Source of the DNA: Fodinicola acaciae
GTDB lineage: Bacteria; Actinomycetota; Actinomycetes; Mycobacteriales; HKI-0501
NCBI RefSeq assembly: GCF_010993745.1
Contig: NZ_WOTN01000003.1
Coordinates: forward strand, 744,001 to 808,000
Reading direction: 5' to 3'
Length of the DNA: 64,000 nucleotides
Position numbers and translations under genes: made by a program. Every line of letters begins with the position of its first letter. Position 1 is the stretch's first letter. Positions 7,136 through 15,835 of the stretch are shown here, piece after piece. A model generated the notes under the pieces. It did no database searches. It was not told where the DNA came from and was given only the letters and a program-made list of their open reading frames with translations.

Positions 7136-7759
7136 ATGCGACCGACACCTGTCACGCCGCAGGCGCTTGTCGAGTTGCTGGCCGAGCTGTGCGCGGCCGC
7201 CGGCACCGGCGCGCGGCTCCGAGTCGCCGTGGACGGTCACCCGGCGACCGGCACCGCGCGGCTCGCCGATGACGTGGCGTCGGCGTTGCGGTCCAGCGGC
7301 CGGCCGGCGTTGCGCGTGTCGACGGATTGGTTCCTGCGGCCGGCGTCCCTGCGCTTGGAGTACGGCAAGCAGGACGTGCAGGCCTATGGACAGACCTGGC
7401 TGGACACCGCGGCGCTGCGCCGCGAGGTGCTGGATCCGGTCGTCGACTCCGGCCGGTGGCTGCCGACGCTGTGGGACCCGCGGGCCGACCGCGCGACGCG
7501 TGCCGCCTATCAGCAGGCGCCGGAAAACGCGGTGCTGCTGGTCGACGGCACGCTGCTGCTCGGCCGCGGCCTGCCGTTCGACCTCACCGTCCACCTGCGC
7601 CTGTCGCCAGCCGCCAGGCGGCGCCGGACGGCTGACGACCTGCGCTGGACGCTGCCGGCGTACGACGACTACGACCGGACGGTCGATCCGTCCGAGGTGG
7701 CCGATGTGGTCGTACGCGCCGACGATCCGCGGCATCCGGCCGTGGTGGTCAGGAAATAG
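7136..7759 (+). CDS. Uridine-kinase-like P-loop protein with degenerate Walker A
   Basis: 207 residues with the layout of actinobacterial uridine kinase-like proteins: a P-loop strand near residue 31, STDWFLRPASLRLEYG, the internal GRWLPTLWDPRADRATRAAY, and VLLVDGTLLLGRGLPFDLTVHL. The P-loop reads VDGHPATGTARLAD and lacks the lysine that normally contacts the phosphates, so ATP-dependent kinase activity is doubtful. The ATG directly abuts the ANTAR stop. The last 11 bases overlap the end of the convergent carboxylesterase gene. Confidence 0.7.
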   Translation: MRPTPVTPQALVELLAELCAAAGTGARLRVAVDGHPATGTARLADDVASALRSSGRPALRVSTDWFLRPASLRLEYGKQDVQAYGQTWLDTAALRREVLDPVVDSGRWLPTLWDPRADRATRAAYQQAPENAVLLVDGTLLLGRGLPFDLTVHLRLSPAARRRRTADDLRWTLPAYDDYDRTVDPSEVADVVVRADDPRHPAVVVRK

Positions 7760-9257
7760 CCGACCAGAAGCCGCAGTGGTGCTCGGCCGTCAGGTCGACC
7801 GGACCGACCGCACCTGGCACGAATGACTGTACGGTCGGAAACGCACGCCAGCCGGGCCGGCCGGTCGCGGCGAAGCTGGTCACGTATCCGATCATCTGGC
7901 CGGACAGTTTTCGTTGTGCCGCGTTGAGTACGGACGAGGTCGTGCCGTCGACGTCGAACAGGTAGACCAGGTCCGAGCCGTGCGACGCGCCAGGGGGCAT
8001 GTCCGCCGGAAACTCCGCGATCGGCGGCGCGGTGCGGTCGCCGAACTCATACGCGTACGTCCGGGTGTGCCGCGCGAATCCCTTGTCCGCCACCAAAGCC
8101 GGACAGATCCACGACCGGTCCGTCCACACCGCCGACAATGCCGTCGCCGGCGTCGCGTACCCGCTGGCCGGATATTCTCGCTCGACTTTCGCGGCATTCC
8201 GCCCGAAACTGGCCGCCAACATCGACCGATAGCGACCGAGATCGATTTTCTGCCGCATGTCGGTGTAGGCGACCCAACTGCTGTGTTCGTCGCGCGTGTT
8301 TCCCTGCATCACCGGGATCCGATGGAAATGTCCGGCCTCGACCGCCGCGGCCGGCGCCTCCGGCAGCGTACGGTTGCCGTAGGTGACCAGCGCGAAATCC
8401 ATGAAATACTTCATCAGCTCGGCGGCTTTCTTGCCGCGTAGGCACTTCAGGTCGTCGCAGCCGAGCTTTTGCATGTCTCCGGCGCCAATCCCCTGCGACA
8501 TGCTGGCCGGGATCCACGGCGCGATCGCCGGAAGACCGGGACCGAGCGCCTCCTTCGGCCAGTTCATGGAGCACGAACCGCTCATCACGATCGCCTTGTC
8601 GAAAAGACCGGCGGCCGCCGGCGAGACCAACTGCGAGCACGTACTCATGCCACCGGCCGACTCGCCGAACAACGTCACATTGCTTGCGTCACCACCAAAA
8701 CGCGCGACGTTGGCGCGTACCCACCGCAGCGCGGCCTGCTGGTCCTGCAGTCCGAAAGCGCCACCGTCGCGACCGAGCGAGGGATGGTTGAAAAAGCCGA
8801 AAATGCCGAGCCGGTAGTTGACCGTGACAACGACGACGTTGCCGCCACGGATCAGCCGGCGTGGATCGTAGTCACTTCCTTGTCCTTCGAAGAAACCGCC
8901 GCCGTGCAGCCACACCATGACCGGCAACCGGTGCGCCGATTTCGGTGCGGTGACGTTGAGATAGAGACAGTCCTCGCTGACCAGCGACTCCGGAGTGCCG
9001 GACGGCACGTCCTGGCGACAGGCCGGACCGGGTTTGGTCGCGTCACGCACCTGCGACCACGGCCGCACCGGCCGCGGCGCCGTCCAGCGCAACGACCCCA
9101 CCGGCGGCGCCGCGTACGGAATCCCCTGGTATGCACGGAAACCGCCGTCGTCCACACCCCGGACCGGACCACTGGTCGTAGGCACGACCGGACCGGCCGA
9201 GGCGTTTGCCGGCGACAGAAGAGAAAACAGCAGCGCAAGCGCCGCGACGACTCGCAA
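7749..9257 (-). CDS. Secreted type B carboxylesterase
   Basis: 502 residues of the carboxylesterase/cholinesterase alpha/beta hydrolase family. The nucleophile elbow is GESAGG, the oxyanion loop is WLHGGGFFEG, and the histidine region is GASHGSDLVYLFD. A signal peptide is visible (VVAALALLFSLLSPANASA), so export is expected. I chose the TTG at 9257 because AGGAGG lies 5 bases upstream and the signal peptide then starts correctly. ATG starts at 9290 or 9299 would put the palindromic operator at 9277-9292 inside the gene. It is divergent from a TetR gene that probably controls it. Ester substrate is unknown. Confidence 0.88.
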   Translation of the reverse strand: MRVVAALALLFSLLSPANASAGPVVPTTSGPVRGVDDGGFRAYQGIPYAAPPVGSLRWTAPRPVRPWSQVRDATKPGPACRQDVPSGTPESLVSEDCLYLNVTAPKSAHRLPVMVWLHGGGFFEGQGSDYDPRRLIRGGNVVVVTVNYRLGIFGFFNHPSLGRDGGAFGLQDQQAALRWVRANVARFGGDASNVTLFGESAGGMSTCSQLVSPAAAGLFDKAIVMSGSCSMNWPKEALGPGLPAIAPWIPASMSQGIGAGDMQKLGCDDLKCLRGKKAAELMKYFMDFALVTYGNRTLPEAPAAAVEAGHFHRIPVMQGNTRDEHSSWVAYTDMRQKIDLGRYRSMLAASFGRNAAKVEREYPASGYATPATALSAVWTDRSWICPALVADKGFARHTRTYAYEFGDRTAPPIAEFPADMPPGASHGSDLVYLFDVDGTTSSVLNAAQRKLSGQMIGYVTSFAATGRPGWRAFPTVQSFVPGAVGPVDLTAEHHCGFWSAIS

Positions 9258-9276
9258 GACATCCTCCTCATCGTTT

Positions 9277-9292
9277 TGATACGATCGCATCA
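9277..9292. promoter_or_regulatory. Palindromic operator between esterase and tetR
   Basis: TGATACGATCGCATCA is a 16-base near-palindrome centred on CGATCG with one mismatched pair. It lies in the divergent gap just upstream of both genes, the usual site for a TetR dimer. The link to the neighbouring TetR is inferred from position. Confidence 0.55.
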
Positions 9293-9339
9293 TAAACACG
9301 TCGACGCGGCGACGGCAACCGACATGGAAAGCTGGAGAG

Positions 9340-9945
9340 GTGCCCAGACAGGTGGACCACGAGCAGCGACGGCGGCAGATCGCCGAGGCGGTGTGGCGGA
9401 TCGCCAGCCGCAGCGGGCTGGAGGACGTGACGATGCGGCGGGTCGCGACCGAGGCCGGCGTGTCGATGCGGCTGGTGCAATACTATTTCGGCACGCGCGA
9501 CGATCTTTTGCTGAAATCGCTGGAAATCCTCAACAAAATGGCGGAGGGGCGCGCGCAGGAGAAGATCCGCGCGACGATCGGCGAGCCAACCCCGCGCAAC
9601 ATCCTGCGCGGCATCATGACCGAGATGCTGCCGTACGACGACGACCGCCGCACGATGTATCTGGTGCACATCGCGTACTTCGTGAAGGCGCTGACCGACG
9701 ACTCACTCGGCGCCGCGCTCCGCAACGTCGAGCCGCTGCTGGAGGAGTTCATGGCGAGCCTGATCCGGCAGGCACAGGAGGCCGGCGAGGTGCCGGCGAG
9801 CGTCGACCCGATGCGCGAGGCGACACTGATGATGTGCAGCGTCGACGGCATGCAGACCGCGATGTTGCTGGGACAGCGTACGGAAAAGCAGACCCATGAG
9901 CTGATCGACTACCAACTCGACCGCATCTTCTCGACGCGGGCGTAG
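9340..9945 (+). CDS. TetR-family transcription regulator
   Basis: 201 residues. The N-terminal helix-turn-helix spans about 12-58 (QIAEAVWRIASRSGLEDVTM, then RVATEAGVSMRLVQYYFG), the classic TetR_N signature. The C-terminal ligand domain is helical. It starts at GTG 9340. It is transcribed away from the secreted carboxylesterase across a palindromic operator, so it probably represses the esterase and itself; the inducer is not predictable. Confidence 0.88.
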   Translation: MPRQVDHEQRRRQIAEAVWRIASRSGLEDVTMRRVATEAGVSMRLVQYYFGTRDDLLLKSLEILNKMAEGRAQEKIRATIGEPTPRNILRGIMTEMLPYDDDRRTMYLVHIAYFVKALTDDSLGAALRNVEPLLEEFMASLIRQAQEAGEVPASVDPMREATLMMCSVDGMQTAMLLGQRTEKQTHELIDYQLDRIFSTRA

Positions 9946-10148
9946 GGCGTGGTGGTCCGGTCGTACGGCTCCCGTGTTGTGCCTTGGGAGGTTGGGTTTC
10001 TGCGCGGCGGGCGCTCCTGCGCGGAGGGCGACCTCAAGGGAGGGGCGCGTGGCCGCCAATCGGTGTGCGTTGGGGGTGCGGGTGGCGGTTGTGGGCGGGG
10101 CTGGGTTTCCGGGCTTGCTCGTTCTCCCCCGGCCGTGGCGGCTAGGGC

Positions 10149-11036
10149 CTAGGTGCCCTCGTCGAGCCAGTTCGAGATCAGGTGATAGGCGATCGACGTA
10201 CGCATCGGCAGTCGCGTGACCGCCTCGCGCTGCGCACGCACCTGGTCACGGGTGAACCACTGCGCGTCGTCCAGCTCCTCGTCCACGCGTACGATCGGCT
10301 GCGAAGGATCGGCGAGCGCGGTGAAGCCGAGCATCAGCGACGCCGGATACGGCCACGGCTGGCTGCCGACATATCGTACGTCGGTGACCGTCACCCCGGT
10401 CTCCTCGCCGACCTCGCGGATCACCGCCGCCTCCACCGACTCCCCCGGCTCGACGAAGCCGGCCAGCGTCGAATAGCGGCCCGGGGGCCAGGACGCCTGG
10501 CGGCCGAGCAGCGCGCGGCCGGACGGGCCGGAGACGCCGTCGTGCACCAGCACGATCATCGCCGGGTCCGTACGCGGAAAGATCGGGCCGGAGCCGTCGG
10601 CGGTCCGCACCCAGCCGGCGTCGTGGGCGACGGTGGGCGCGCCGGTCACCGGGTCGTACAACGAGTTGTCGTGCCAGTTGGCCAGCGCGACCGCCTGCAC
10701 GAACAGGCCGGAGTCGCGCGCGTCCAGGTCGGCGCCGACGGTGCGGATGTCCAGCGCCTTGACCGAATCGCTCGATGGCGACAGCTCACCGCGTACGGCG
10801 AAATACACCTCGTCGGCGTCTTCGCCGAGGAACAGCCGCTGGCCCTCCGGTGCCTGGTCGGCGGTGACGAAGACGAGGCGATGACCGTCGGACAGATCCA
10901 CCAGGGCGCGGCCGTCGGAGCTGATGACCAGCACGCGAGCACGTTTCCACGCGTCGGCGAGCCAGTCCGGGTCGCGCCGCCGGTGCGCGGCGCGGTCCAC
11001 GGTCGAGCGGCCCAGCGGCAGCACCCGGTCGGTCAT
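10149..11036 (-). CDS. nudC: NudC-like NAD(H) pyrophosphatase (Nudix), lacking zinc cysteines
   Basis: 295 residues. The Nudix box GFVEPGESVEAAVIREVGEE (about residues 199-218, continuing into TGV) binds catalytic metal. The NudC-specific SQPWPYPAS follows, which marks NAD(H) pyrophosphatases and RNA NAD-decappers. The segment that normally forms a four-cysteine zinc ribbon before IFPRTDPAMI has no cysteines: it reads NWHDNSLYDPVTGAPTVAHD. The fold may be stabilised differently. The start ATG overlaps the stop of the upstream M16 gene as ATGA, so it is the last gene of a three-gene operon. The position near uvrD2 and mrx1 matches M. tuberculosis nudC. Confidence 0.88.
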   Translation of the reverse strand: MTDRVLPLGRSTVDRAAHRRRDPDWLADAWKRARVLVISSDGRALVDLSDGHRLVFVTADQAPEGQRLFLGEDADEVYFAVRGELSPSSDSVKALDIRTVGADLDARDSGLFVQAVALANWHDNSLYDPVTGAPTVAHDAGWVRTADGSGPIFPRTDPAMIVLVHDGVSGPSGRALLGRQASWPPGRYSTLAGFVEPGESVEAAVIREVGEETGVTVTDVRYVGSQPWPYPASLMLGFTALADPSQPIVRVDEELDDAQWFTRDQVRAQREAVTRLPMRTSIAYHLISNWLDEGT

Positions 11037-12562
11037 CCCTCTTCGTCTTCTTCGTACTCTTCGACATCGGTGATCGCGCTCAGCGGCTCGACGATCCGCT
11101 CGGCCTCACCGACCACCACGGTGACCGCCTCGGATGGCCGCAGATATTCAAGCGCGGCCGCGCGCACCTGCTCGAGCGTCGCCGACCGCAGGTTGGCCGC
11201 GTGTTGGTAGAACCAGTCGAGATCCAGCCCGACGCCGGCCAGCGCGCTGATCGTGCTCGCGAGGCCGGACTGCGAGGCCACCGACAGCGCCTGTGTGCCG
11301 ACCGCGTACTGCCGGGCCTGCTCCAGCTCCTCGGTGGTGATCGGCACGGCGGAGATCCGGCCGAGCTCGTAGAACACCTCCAGCAGCGCCGGCGCGGTCA
11401 CCTCGGTGGCCACGTCGGCGTCGACCGAGACGATCGAGCCGGCCACCGAGTGCGAGAGCGTGGCGTGCGGCGAGTACGTGTAACCCTTGTCCTCGCGGAT
11501 GTTTTCCACCAGCCGCGAGGAAAAATAGCCGCCGAAGGTGAGGTTTGCCAGCTGCAGCGCCGGATAGTCCTCGTGCGCACGGCTGACCGCGAGCAGGCTG
11601 AGCCGCAGCGACGACTGCACCGAGCCGGGCCGGTCGACGACCAGGACCGGGCCGAGCTCCGGCGGTCGTACGGCCTTCACCGGCGAGCCGCTGGAGCCAC
11701 CGGTCCAGTCGCTCAGCGCCTTCTGCGCCGCGTCGAGCGCCCGTCCCGGTGCGGTGTCGCCGACGATGACCAGCGTGCTGCCGTCCGGCACGACCCTGGT
11801 GTCGTGCAGCCGGCGCAGCGCCGCCGGCGTGATGCCGCGGACCTCGTCGGGCTCGGGCACCTGCACCGCGTACGGGTGGTTGCCGAAAAACCGCCGCTGC
11901 ATGGCCTTGCGGGCCACCTGTGCCGGCTGGCTGTTGGCCATCTCCAGCCGGTCGCCGAGCCGGTCGCGCTCGGCGGAGACCTCCTTGGTCGGGTACGCCG
12001 CGTCGGTCAGCACGCCACCGAGCAGCTCCAGCAGCTTGGGCAGGCCGGAGGCCAGCGCGTTGCCGGCGACCATCAGCCGGTCGGGGTCGGTCGAGACGGA
12101 CAGGCCGCCGCCGACCGACTGCAGGTCGGCGGCGATCTCCACCGACGACCTGGTCGACGTGCCCGACAGCAGCGTCTCGGCGAGCACCGCCGACCGCGGC
12201 AGGAACGTCTTTCCGGTGCCGGCGAACGGGATCCGCAGCCGCACCTCCACCAGCGGGACGCCAGGACGGCGTACGGCGATGACCCGCAGGCCGTTGTCGA
12301 GCACCCGCTCGGACACCGCCGGCCGCTTGGCCTTCCGCGGCGGCGCGAGATCGGGCAGGGTCGTCGGATAGGACCGTACGACCGGCTCGGACTCGGCGAC
12401 CGGCTCTGGTCCCGGCTCGGTGACGGCCGGCACCGGCGGCGCCTCGGCAGGAGACTCGGTCACCGGTTCGGCGACGGCGGCCGGCTCGGCGGTGATCTGG
12501 GCGGGCTGCTCCACCACGTTTTCCACCTCGTTGTCCACCTGGGTCGTCTCAGGCGTGGTCAC
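11033..12562 (-). CDS. M16-family peptidase-like protein, non-catalytic subunit
   Basis: 509 residues. An acidic, Pro/Glu-rich N-terminal extension (about 1-80, rich in EPV and PAE) precedes two M16 halves. The HxxEH zinc site is absent. The substrate-binding segment LVENIREDKGYTYSPHA, with its conserved Arg and Tyr, is present. This is the regulatory half of the two-chain bacterial M16B proteases; the catalytic partner is the gene immediately upstream, overlapping by four bases (ATGA). Together they likely form a heterodimeric clam-shell peptidase in the cytoplasm. The long disordered extension is unusual for the family. Confidence 0.88.
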   Translation of the reverse strand: MTTPETTQVDNEVENVVEQPAQITAEPAAVAEPVTESPAEAPPVPAVTEPGPEPVAESEPVVRSYPTTLPDLAPPRKAKRPAVSERVLDNGLRVIAVRRPGVPLVEVRLRIPFAGTGKTFLPRSAVLAETLLSGTSTRSSVEIAADLQSVGGGLSVSTDPDRLMVAGNALASGLPKLLELLGGVLTDAAYPTKEVSAERDRLGDRLEMANSQPAQVARKAMQRRFFGNHPYAVQVPEPDEVRGITPAALRRLHDTRVVPDGSTLVIVGDTAPGRALDAAQKALSDWTGGSSGSPVKAVRPPELGPVLVVDRPGSVQSSLRLSLLAVSRAHEDYPALQLANLTFGGYFSSRLVENIREDKGYTYSPHATLSHSVAGSIVSVDADVATEVTAPALLEVFYELGRISAVPITTEELEQARQYAVGTQALSVASQSGLASTISALAGVGLDLDWFYQHAANLRSATLEQVRAAALEYLRPSEAVTVVVGEAERIVEPLSAITDVEEYEEDEEG

Positions 12563-13908
12563 TGCGCACCTCCGGGGTGGACCTCGACGACCGCGCGGCG
12601 CTCCGGCGTCAGGCTGGCGGCCGCGGCCACCACCTGCTCGGCGGTCACCTGGGTCAGCAGCGTCGGCAGCTGGCCGATCAGCTCGGCCTCGCCGCGCTGC
12701 TGCTCGAGCACGGCCATCGACAGCGTCCGGGACAGCACCGGGTCGACGTCGCGCAGCAACTGCGCCGCCAGCCGGGCCTGCACGCGGCTCAGCTCCGCGG
12801 CCGGCAGGCCGTCGGTGGCCAGCCGGTCCAGCTCACTGTCCATTGTGGACAGTACGGTGTCCGCGTCGACGCCGGGCGGCGAGTGCACCTGGGTGATCAT
12901 CGCGGTCGGGTTGCGTACGTCGAAGGGGTCACCCATCAGGCCGCAATATGCCGCGACGCTGGTGGCGATCCGGTCGGTCTGCACCAGCCGCTGGATCAGC
13001 CGCGACGCGTCACCGTCGGTCAGCACCTCGCCCAGCACCACATATGGCAGATAGTCGGTGAGCTTCTCGATCGGGTCAGGCACCCGCCAGGCCGCGGCCA
13101 CCGCCGGCATCGGCGCCTGCGGGTCCACGTAGCTCTCCCGCCGCTCACCGGTCAGGTCCGGCTCGTCGAAGTCCGGTCGCCGCGGCGTCGGGCGGCCGGC
13201 GATCGCCCCGAAGTGCCGCTCGACCAGCTCGGCGGCCTGCGCCACCTCGAAGTCGCCGGCGACCGCGAGGACCGCGTTGCTCGGAGCGTAATAGCGGTCG
13301 AAGAACTCGGCCGCGTCGTCGACGGTCGCCGACTCCAGGTCGACGAACGAGCCATAGCCGTCGTGCGAGTTGGCGAACGTGCTGAAAAGCACCGGCGGCA
13401 GCTTGAGCCAGGGGAAGCCACCGTACGGCCGGTTCAGCACGTTGACCCGGATCTCCTCCTTGACCACCGCGATCTGGTTGGTCAGGTTTTCCTCGGTCAG
13501 CCGCGGACCGCGCATCCGGTCGGCCTCCAGGAACAGCGCGCGTTCCAGCGCCGCCGACGGCATCAGCTCGTAGTAGTCGGTGTAGTCCAGGTGGGTCGAC
13601 CCGTTGAACACGCCGCCGGAGGCCTGGACGTGCCGGAAGTGCGCGAGCTTCTCCAGGTTTTCCGAGCCCTGGAACATCAGGTGCTCGAAGAGGTGCGCGA
13701 ACCCGGTCCGGCCCTCCGGCTCGCTGCGGATGCCGACGTCGTAGGTCACCGCGATGCCGGTGACAGGTGCGCTGCGGTCTGGTGCCAGCACCACTCGCAG
13801 GCCGTTGGACAGAGTGAGCCGCTCGACGTCGTACGACACCGGTTTGACGGTGACCGGACGAGCGGCGCGCCGCGACGGCGCTATCGCAGAGCTTGTTTGA
13901 CGGGCCAC
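12559..13908 (-). CDS. M16-family zinc metallopeptidase, catalytic subunit
   Basis: 449 residues starting at GTG 13908. The inverted zinc motif HLFEH is at 72-76 and the third ligand region is NQIAVVKEE, giving the HxxEH-(x)n-E site of pitrilysin/M16 enzymes. The following HLMFQGSENL and FNGSTHLDYTDYYELMP are family hallmarks. It pairs with the non-catalytic M16 protein encoded next in the operon; the stop and next start share ATGA. Likely role is degradation or processing of small peptides; the substrate is unknown. Confidence 0.92.
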   Translation of the reverse strand: MARQTSSAIAPSRRAARPVTVKPVSYDVERLTLSNGLRVVLAPDRSAPVTGIAVTYDVGIRSEPEGRTGFAHLFEHLMFQGSENLEKLAHFRHVQASGGVFNGSTHLDYTDYYELMPSAALERALFLEADRMRGPRLTEENLTNQIAVVKEEIRVNVLNRPYGGFPWLKLPPVLFSTFANSHDGYGSFVDLESATVDDAAEFFDRYYAPSNAVLAVAGDFEVAQAAELVERHFGAIAGRPTPRRPDFDEPDLTGERRESYVDPQAPMPAVAAAWRVPDPIEKLTDYLPYVVLGEVLTDGDASRLIQRLVQTDRIATSVAAYCGLMGDPFDVRNPTAMITQVHSPPGVDADTVLSTMDSELDRLATDGLPAAELSRVQARLAAQLLRDVDPVLSRTLSMAVLEQQRGEAELIGQLPTLLTQVTAEQVVAAAASLTPERRAVVEVHPGGAQ

Positions 13909-13989
13909 CGCACGACCCTAACCGGCCCGGGCGACGATTCGCTTGCGGGCCGGGGATATTGGCCCTGTCTGGTTGCTCTCAGGACTGTC

Positions 13990-14715
13990 CTAATCGGACA
14001 GTGGCGCACAGTCGACGACCACCACGGTGACGTTGTCCGGGCCGCCACCGGCCAACGCGGCCTCGATCAGCTGGTCGGCGCACCTGGTGGCGTCCGGCTC
14101 CGCGGTCAGGATCGCGGCGATCCTGTCGTCGGCGGCGGCCGCCGGCAGGCCGTCGCTGCACAGCAGATAGCGGTCGCTGGGCTCGGTCAGCAGCTCGGCG
14201 TAATAGACCTCGACCGGCTCGCCGCGCAGCACGCGCGTGACGATCGAGCGCTGCGGATGGTCGTGCGCCTGCTCCGCGCTGATCGCGCCGAGCTCGACCA
14301 GCATCTGTACGAACGTGTCGTCGGTGGTGAGCTGGTCGACCTGACCGGCGCGCAGCCGGTAACAGCGCGAGTCGCCGACATGCGCCAGCAGCGCGCGGTG
14401 GTCGTCGGAGAAAACCAGCGCGGTCAACGTCGTGCCGGCCGAGCCGATCGCCGGGTCGGCGTTGAGCTGCTCGGCGATCTGCTGGTTGGCCGTCTCGACC
14501 GCGGCGCGCAGCAACGGCTCGATCTGCTCGTACGGCCGCGGCTCGTCCAACGCCGTGAGCGCGCCGACCGCCAGCCGGCTGGCGCGGTCGCCGGCGGACA
14601 GGCCGCCGACGCCGTCGGCCACGGCCAGCACGTACGTCCCCTCGTGGAAGGCGTCCTCGTTGGCCGCGCGCACCAGCCCGGGGTGCGTCGCGGCGGCCGA
14701 GGTGAGACGAGGCAT
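13990..14715 (-). CDS. PP2C-family serine/threonine protein phosphatase
   Basis: 241 residues forming one PP2C domain. The metal-binding motifs are in order: VRAANEDAF (near 15-23), AVADGVGGLSAGD (about 31-43), AHVGDSRCY, LLCSDGL and GGPDNVTVVVV at the end. The short form without transmembrane segment resembles soluble actinobacterial PP2Cs that oppose PknB-type kinases, but no kinase is adjacent. I chose the ATG at 14715 (MPRLTSAATHPGLVR alignment); an upstream ATG at 14739 would add eight residues. Confidence 0.9.
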   Translation of the reverse strand: MPRLTSAAATHPGLVRAANEDAFHEGTYVLAVADGVGGLSAGDRASRLAVGALTALDEPRPYEQIEPLLRAAVETANQQIAEQLNADPAIGSAGTTLTALVFSDDHRALLAHVGDSRCYRLRAGQVDQLTTDDTFVQMLVELGAISAEQAHDHPQRSIVTRVLRGEPVEVYYAELLTEPSDRYLLCSDGLPAAAADDRIAAILTAEPDATRCADQLIEAALAGGGPDNVTVVVVDCAPLSD

Positions 14716-14935
14716 ACAGCAAGAATGCCTCTTGACCATGGGGACAGGTCACCGAACCGGCACATCCGGTCGCCGGCCCGGACCGGACGTGCGAGAAATC
14801 TCTTCTCAAATCATGACTTTTTACCTTTGGCCCAATCAAAAACTATCTTCCGTCCACAACCTGGCGAACCTCCCATTCGTCACCTCTTTGTGTGCCGCAC
14901 ACACACAGCTCACTCACAGGAAACGGGAGGCGTGG

Positions 14936-15778
14936 ATGAGGAAGCTGCCAGCTGTGTTGATGATGGCGATCGGCCTGTCCGGAGCGCTGGTGGCCGCTCC
15001 GGCCGGCGCCGATCCGGTGCCACCGCGTCCGACCGTCGTCGGCGGCGTACCGGTGCCGGACGGCAAATATCCGTTCATGGCGTCGCTGCAGGACGACCGC
15101 TATGGCTCGACGGCGTACGACCGGCACTTCTGCGGCGGCAGCCTGATCGCGCCGGCGGTCGTGCTGACCGCGCAGCACTGCGTCAGCGCGGACCCGCGCG
15201 AGATCAAGCACTATTCGGTGATCGTCGGGCGTACGCGGCTGACCGACGGCTCGCAGGGCCAGGAGCGCAAGGTGGCCGGGGTCGCCGTGCCGGACACCGC
15301 CGATCACGACGTGGCGCTGCTGTATCTGGAAGCCCCGGTGACCGGCATCAAGCCGATCAGGATCGTCACCGCCGGCACCGACGTGCTGGAGCGGCCCGGC
15401 ACCCTGCTCACCGCCTCCGGCTGGGGAAGCACGGTCGGCCAGGACCCCGGCGACCCCGGCGGCAACCCGCCCTCCTCCCCTGACCGGATGCAGGAGGTCG
15501 ACGTGCCGGTCGTGTCCGACGACGAGTGCCTCATCGCGTATCCGGACCAGTACCAGCCGGCGACCCAGATGTGCGCCGGTCACCACGGCAAGGACACCTG
15601 CCAGGGCGACAGCGGCGGCCCGCTGTTCAAGAAGGTGCCGGGCCGCGACGAGTACGTCCAGGCCGGCACCACCTGGTATGGCGCCGGTTGCGCGGCGCTG
15701 GGCTATCCCGGCGTCTACACGCGGCTGTCCAACCCCGACCTGAACGCCTTCATTCACGGCCAGCTGCTCACGCACTGA
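14936..15778 (+). CDS. Secreted trypsin-like serine protease (S1 family)
   Basis: 280 residues. A signal peptide (about 1-26, LPAVLMMAIGLSGALVAAPA then GADP) leads to a short propeptide and VVGG, the new N-terminus after activation. The triad is complete: His in LTAQHC, Asp in DHDVALLYL and Ser in GDSGGP. The pocket Asp lies before the serine (GKDTCQGDSGG), giving trypsin-like preference for Arg or Lys. Six cysteines suggest three disulfides. The ATG at 14936 has GGGAGG upstream. It is convergent with the DUF2510 gene, separated by a 57-base gap filled by a double hairpin. Confidence 0.92.
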   Translation: MRKLPAVLMMAIGLSGALVAAPAGADPVPPRPTVVGGVPVPDGKYPFMASLQDDRYGSTAYDRHFCGGSLIAPAVVLTAQHCVSADPREIKHYSVIVGRTRLTDGSQGQERKVAGVAVPDTADHDVALLYLEAPVTGIKPIRIVTAGTDVLERPGTLLTASGWGSTVGQDPGDPGGNPPSSPDRMQEVDVPVVSDDECLIAYPDQYQPATQMCAGHHGKDTCQGDSGGPLFKKVPGRDEYVQAGTTWYGAGCAALGYPGVYTRLSNPDLNAFIHGQLLTH

Positions 15779-15783
15779 CTGGT

Positions 15784-15830
15784 CGCATGGCCACCATGCT
15801 TGCGTTGGACGCACGCATGGTGGCCATGCG
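15784..15830. repeat. Double-palindrome hairpin element (solo copy 1)
   Basis: Each half is a near-palindrome built on GCATGGCCACCATGC or GCATGGTGGCCATGC. The two halves are inverted copies around TTGGA, so the whole can form either two small hairpins or one long hairpin. It starts five bases after the protease stop and ends five bases before the stop of the convergent DUF2510 gene, so it probably acts as a shared terminator. The same unit recurs five more times in the window. Confidence 0.8.
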
Positions 15831-15835
15831 GACTC

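Noticed and set aside
9946-10148. Short open frames between tetR and nudC
   Set aside because: Gly/Arg-rich frames in G-rich sequence without ribosome sites or family match.
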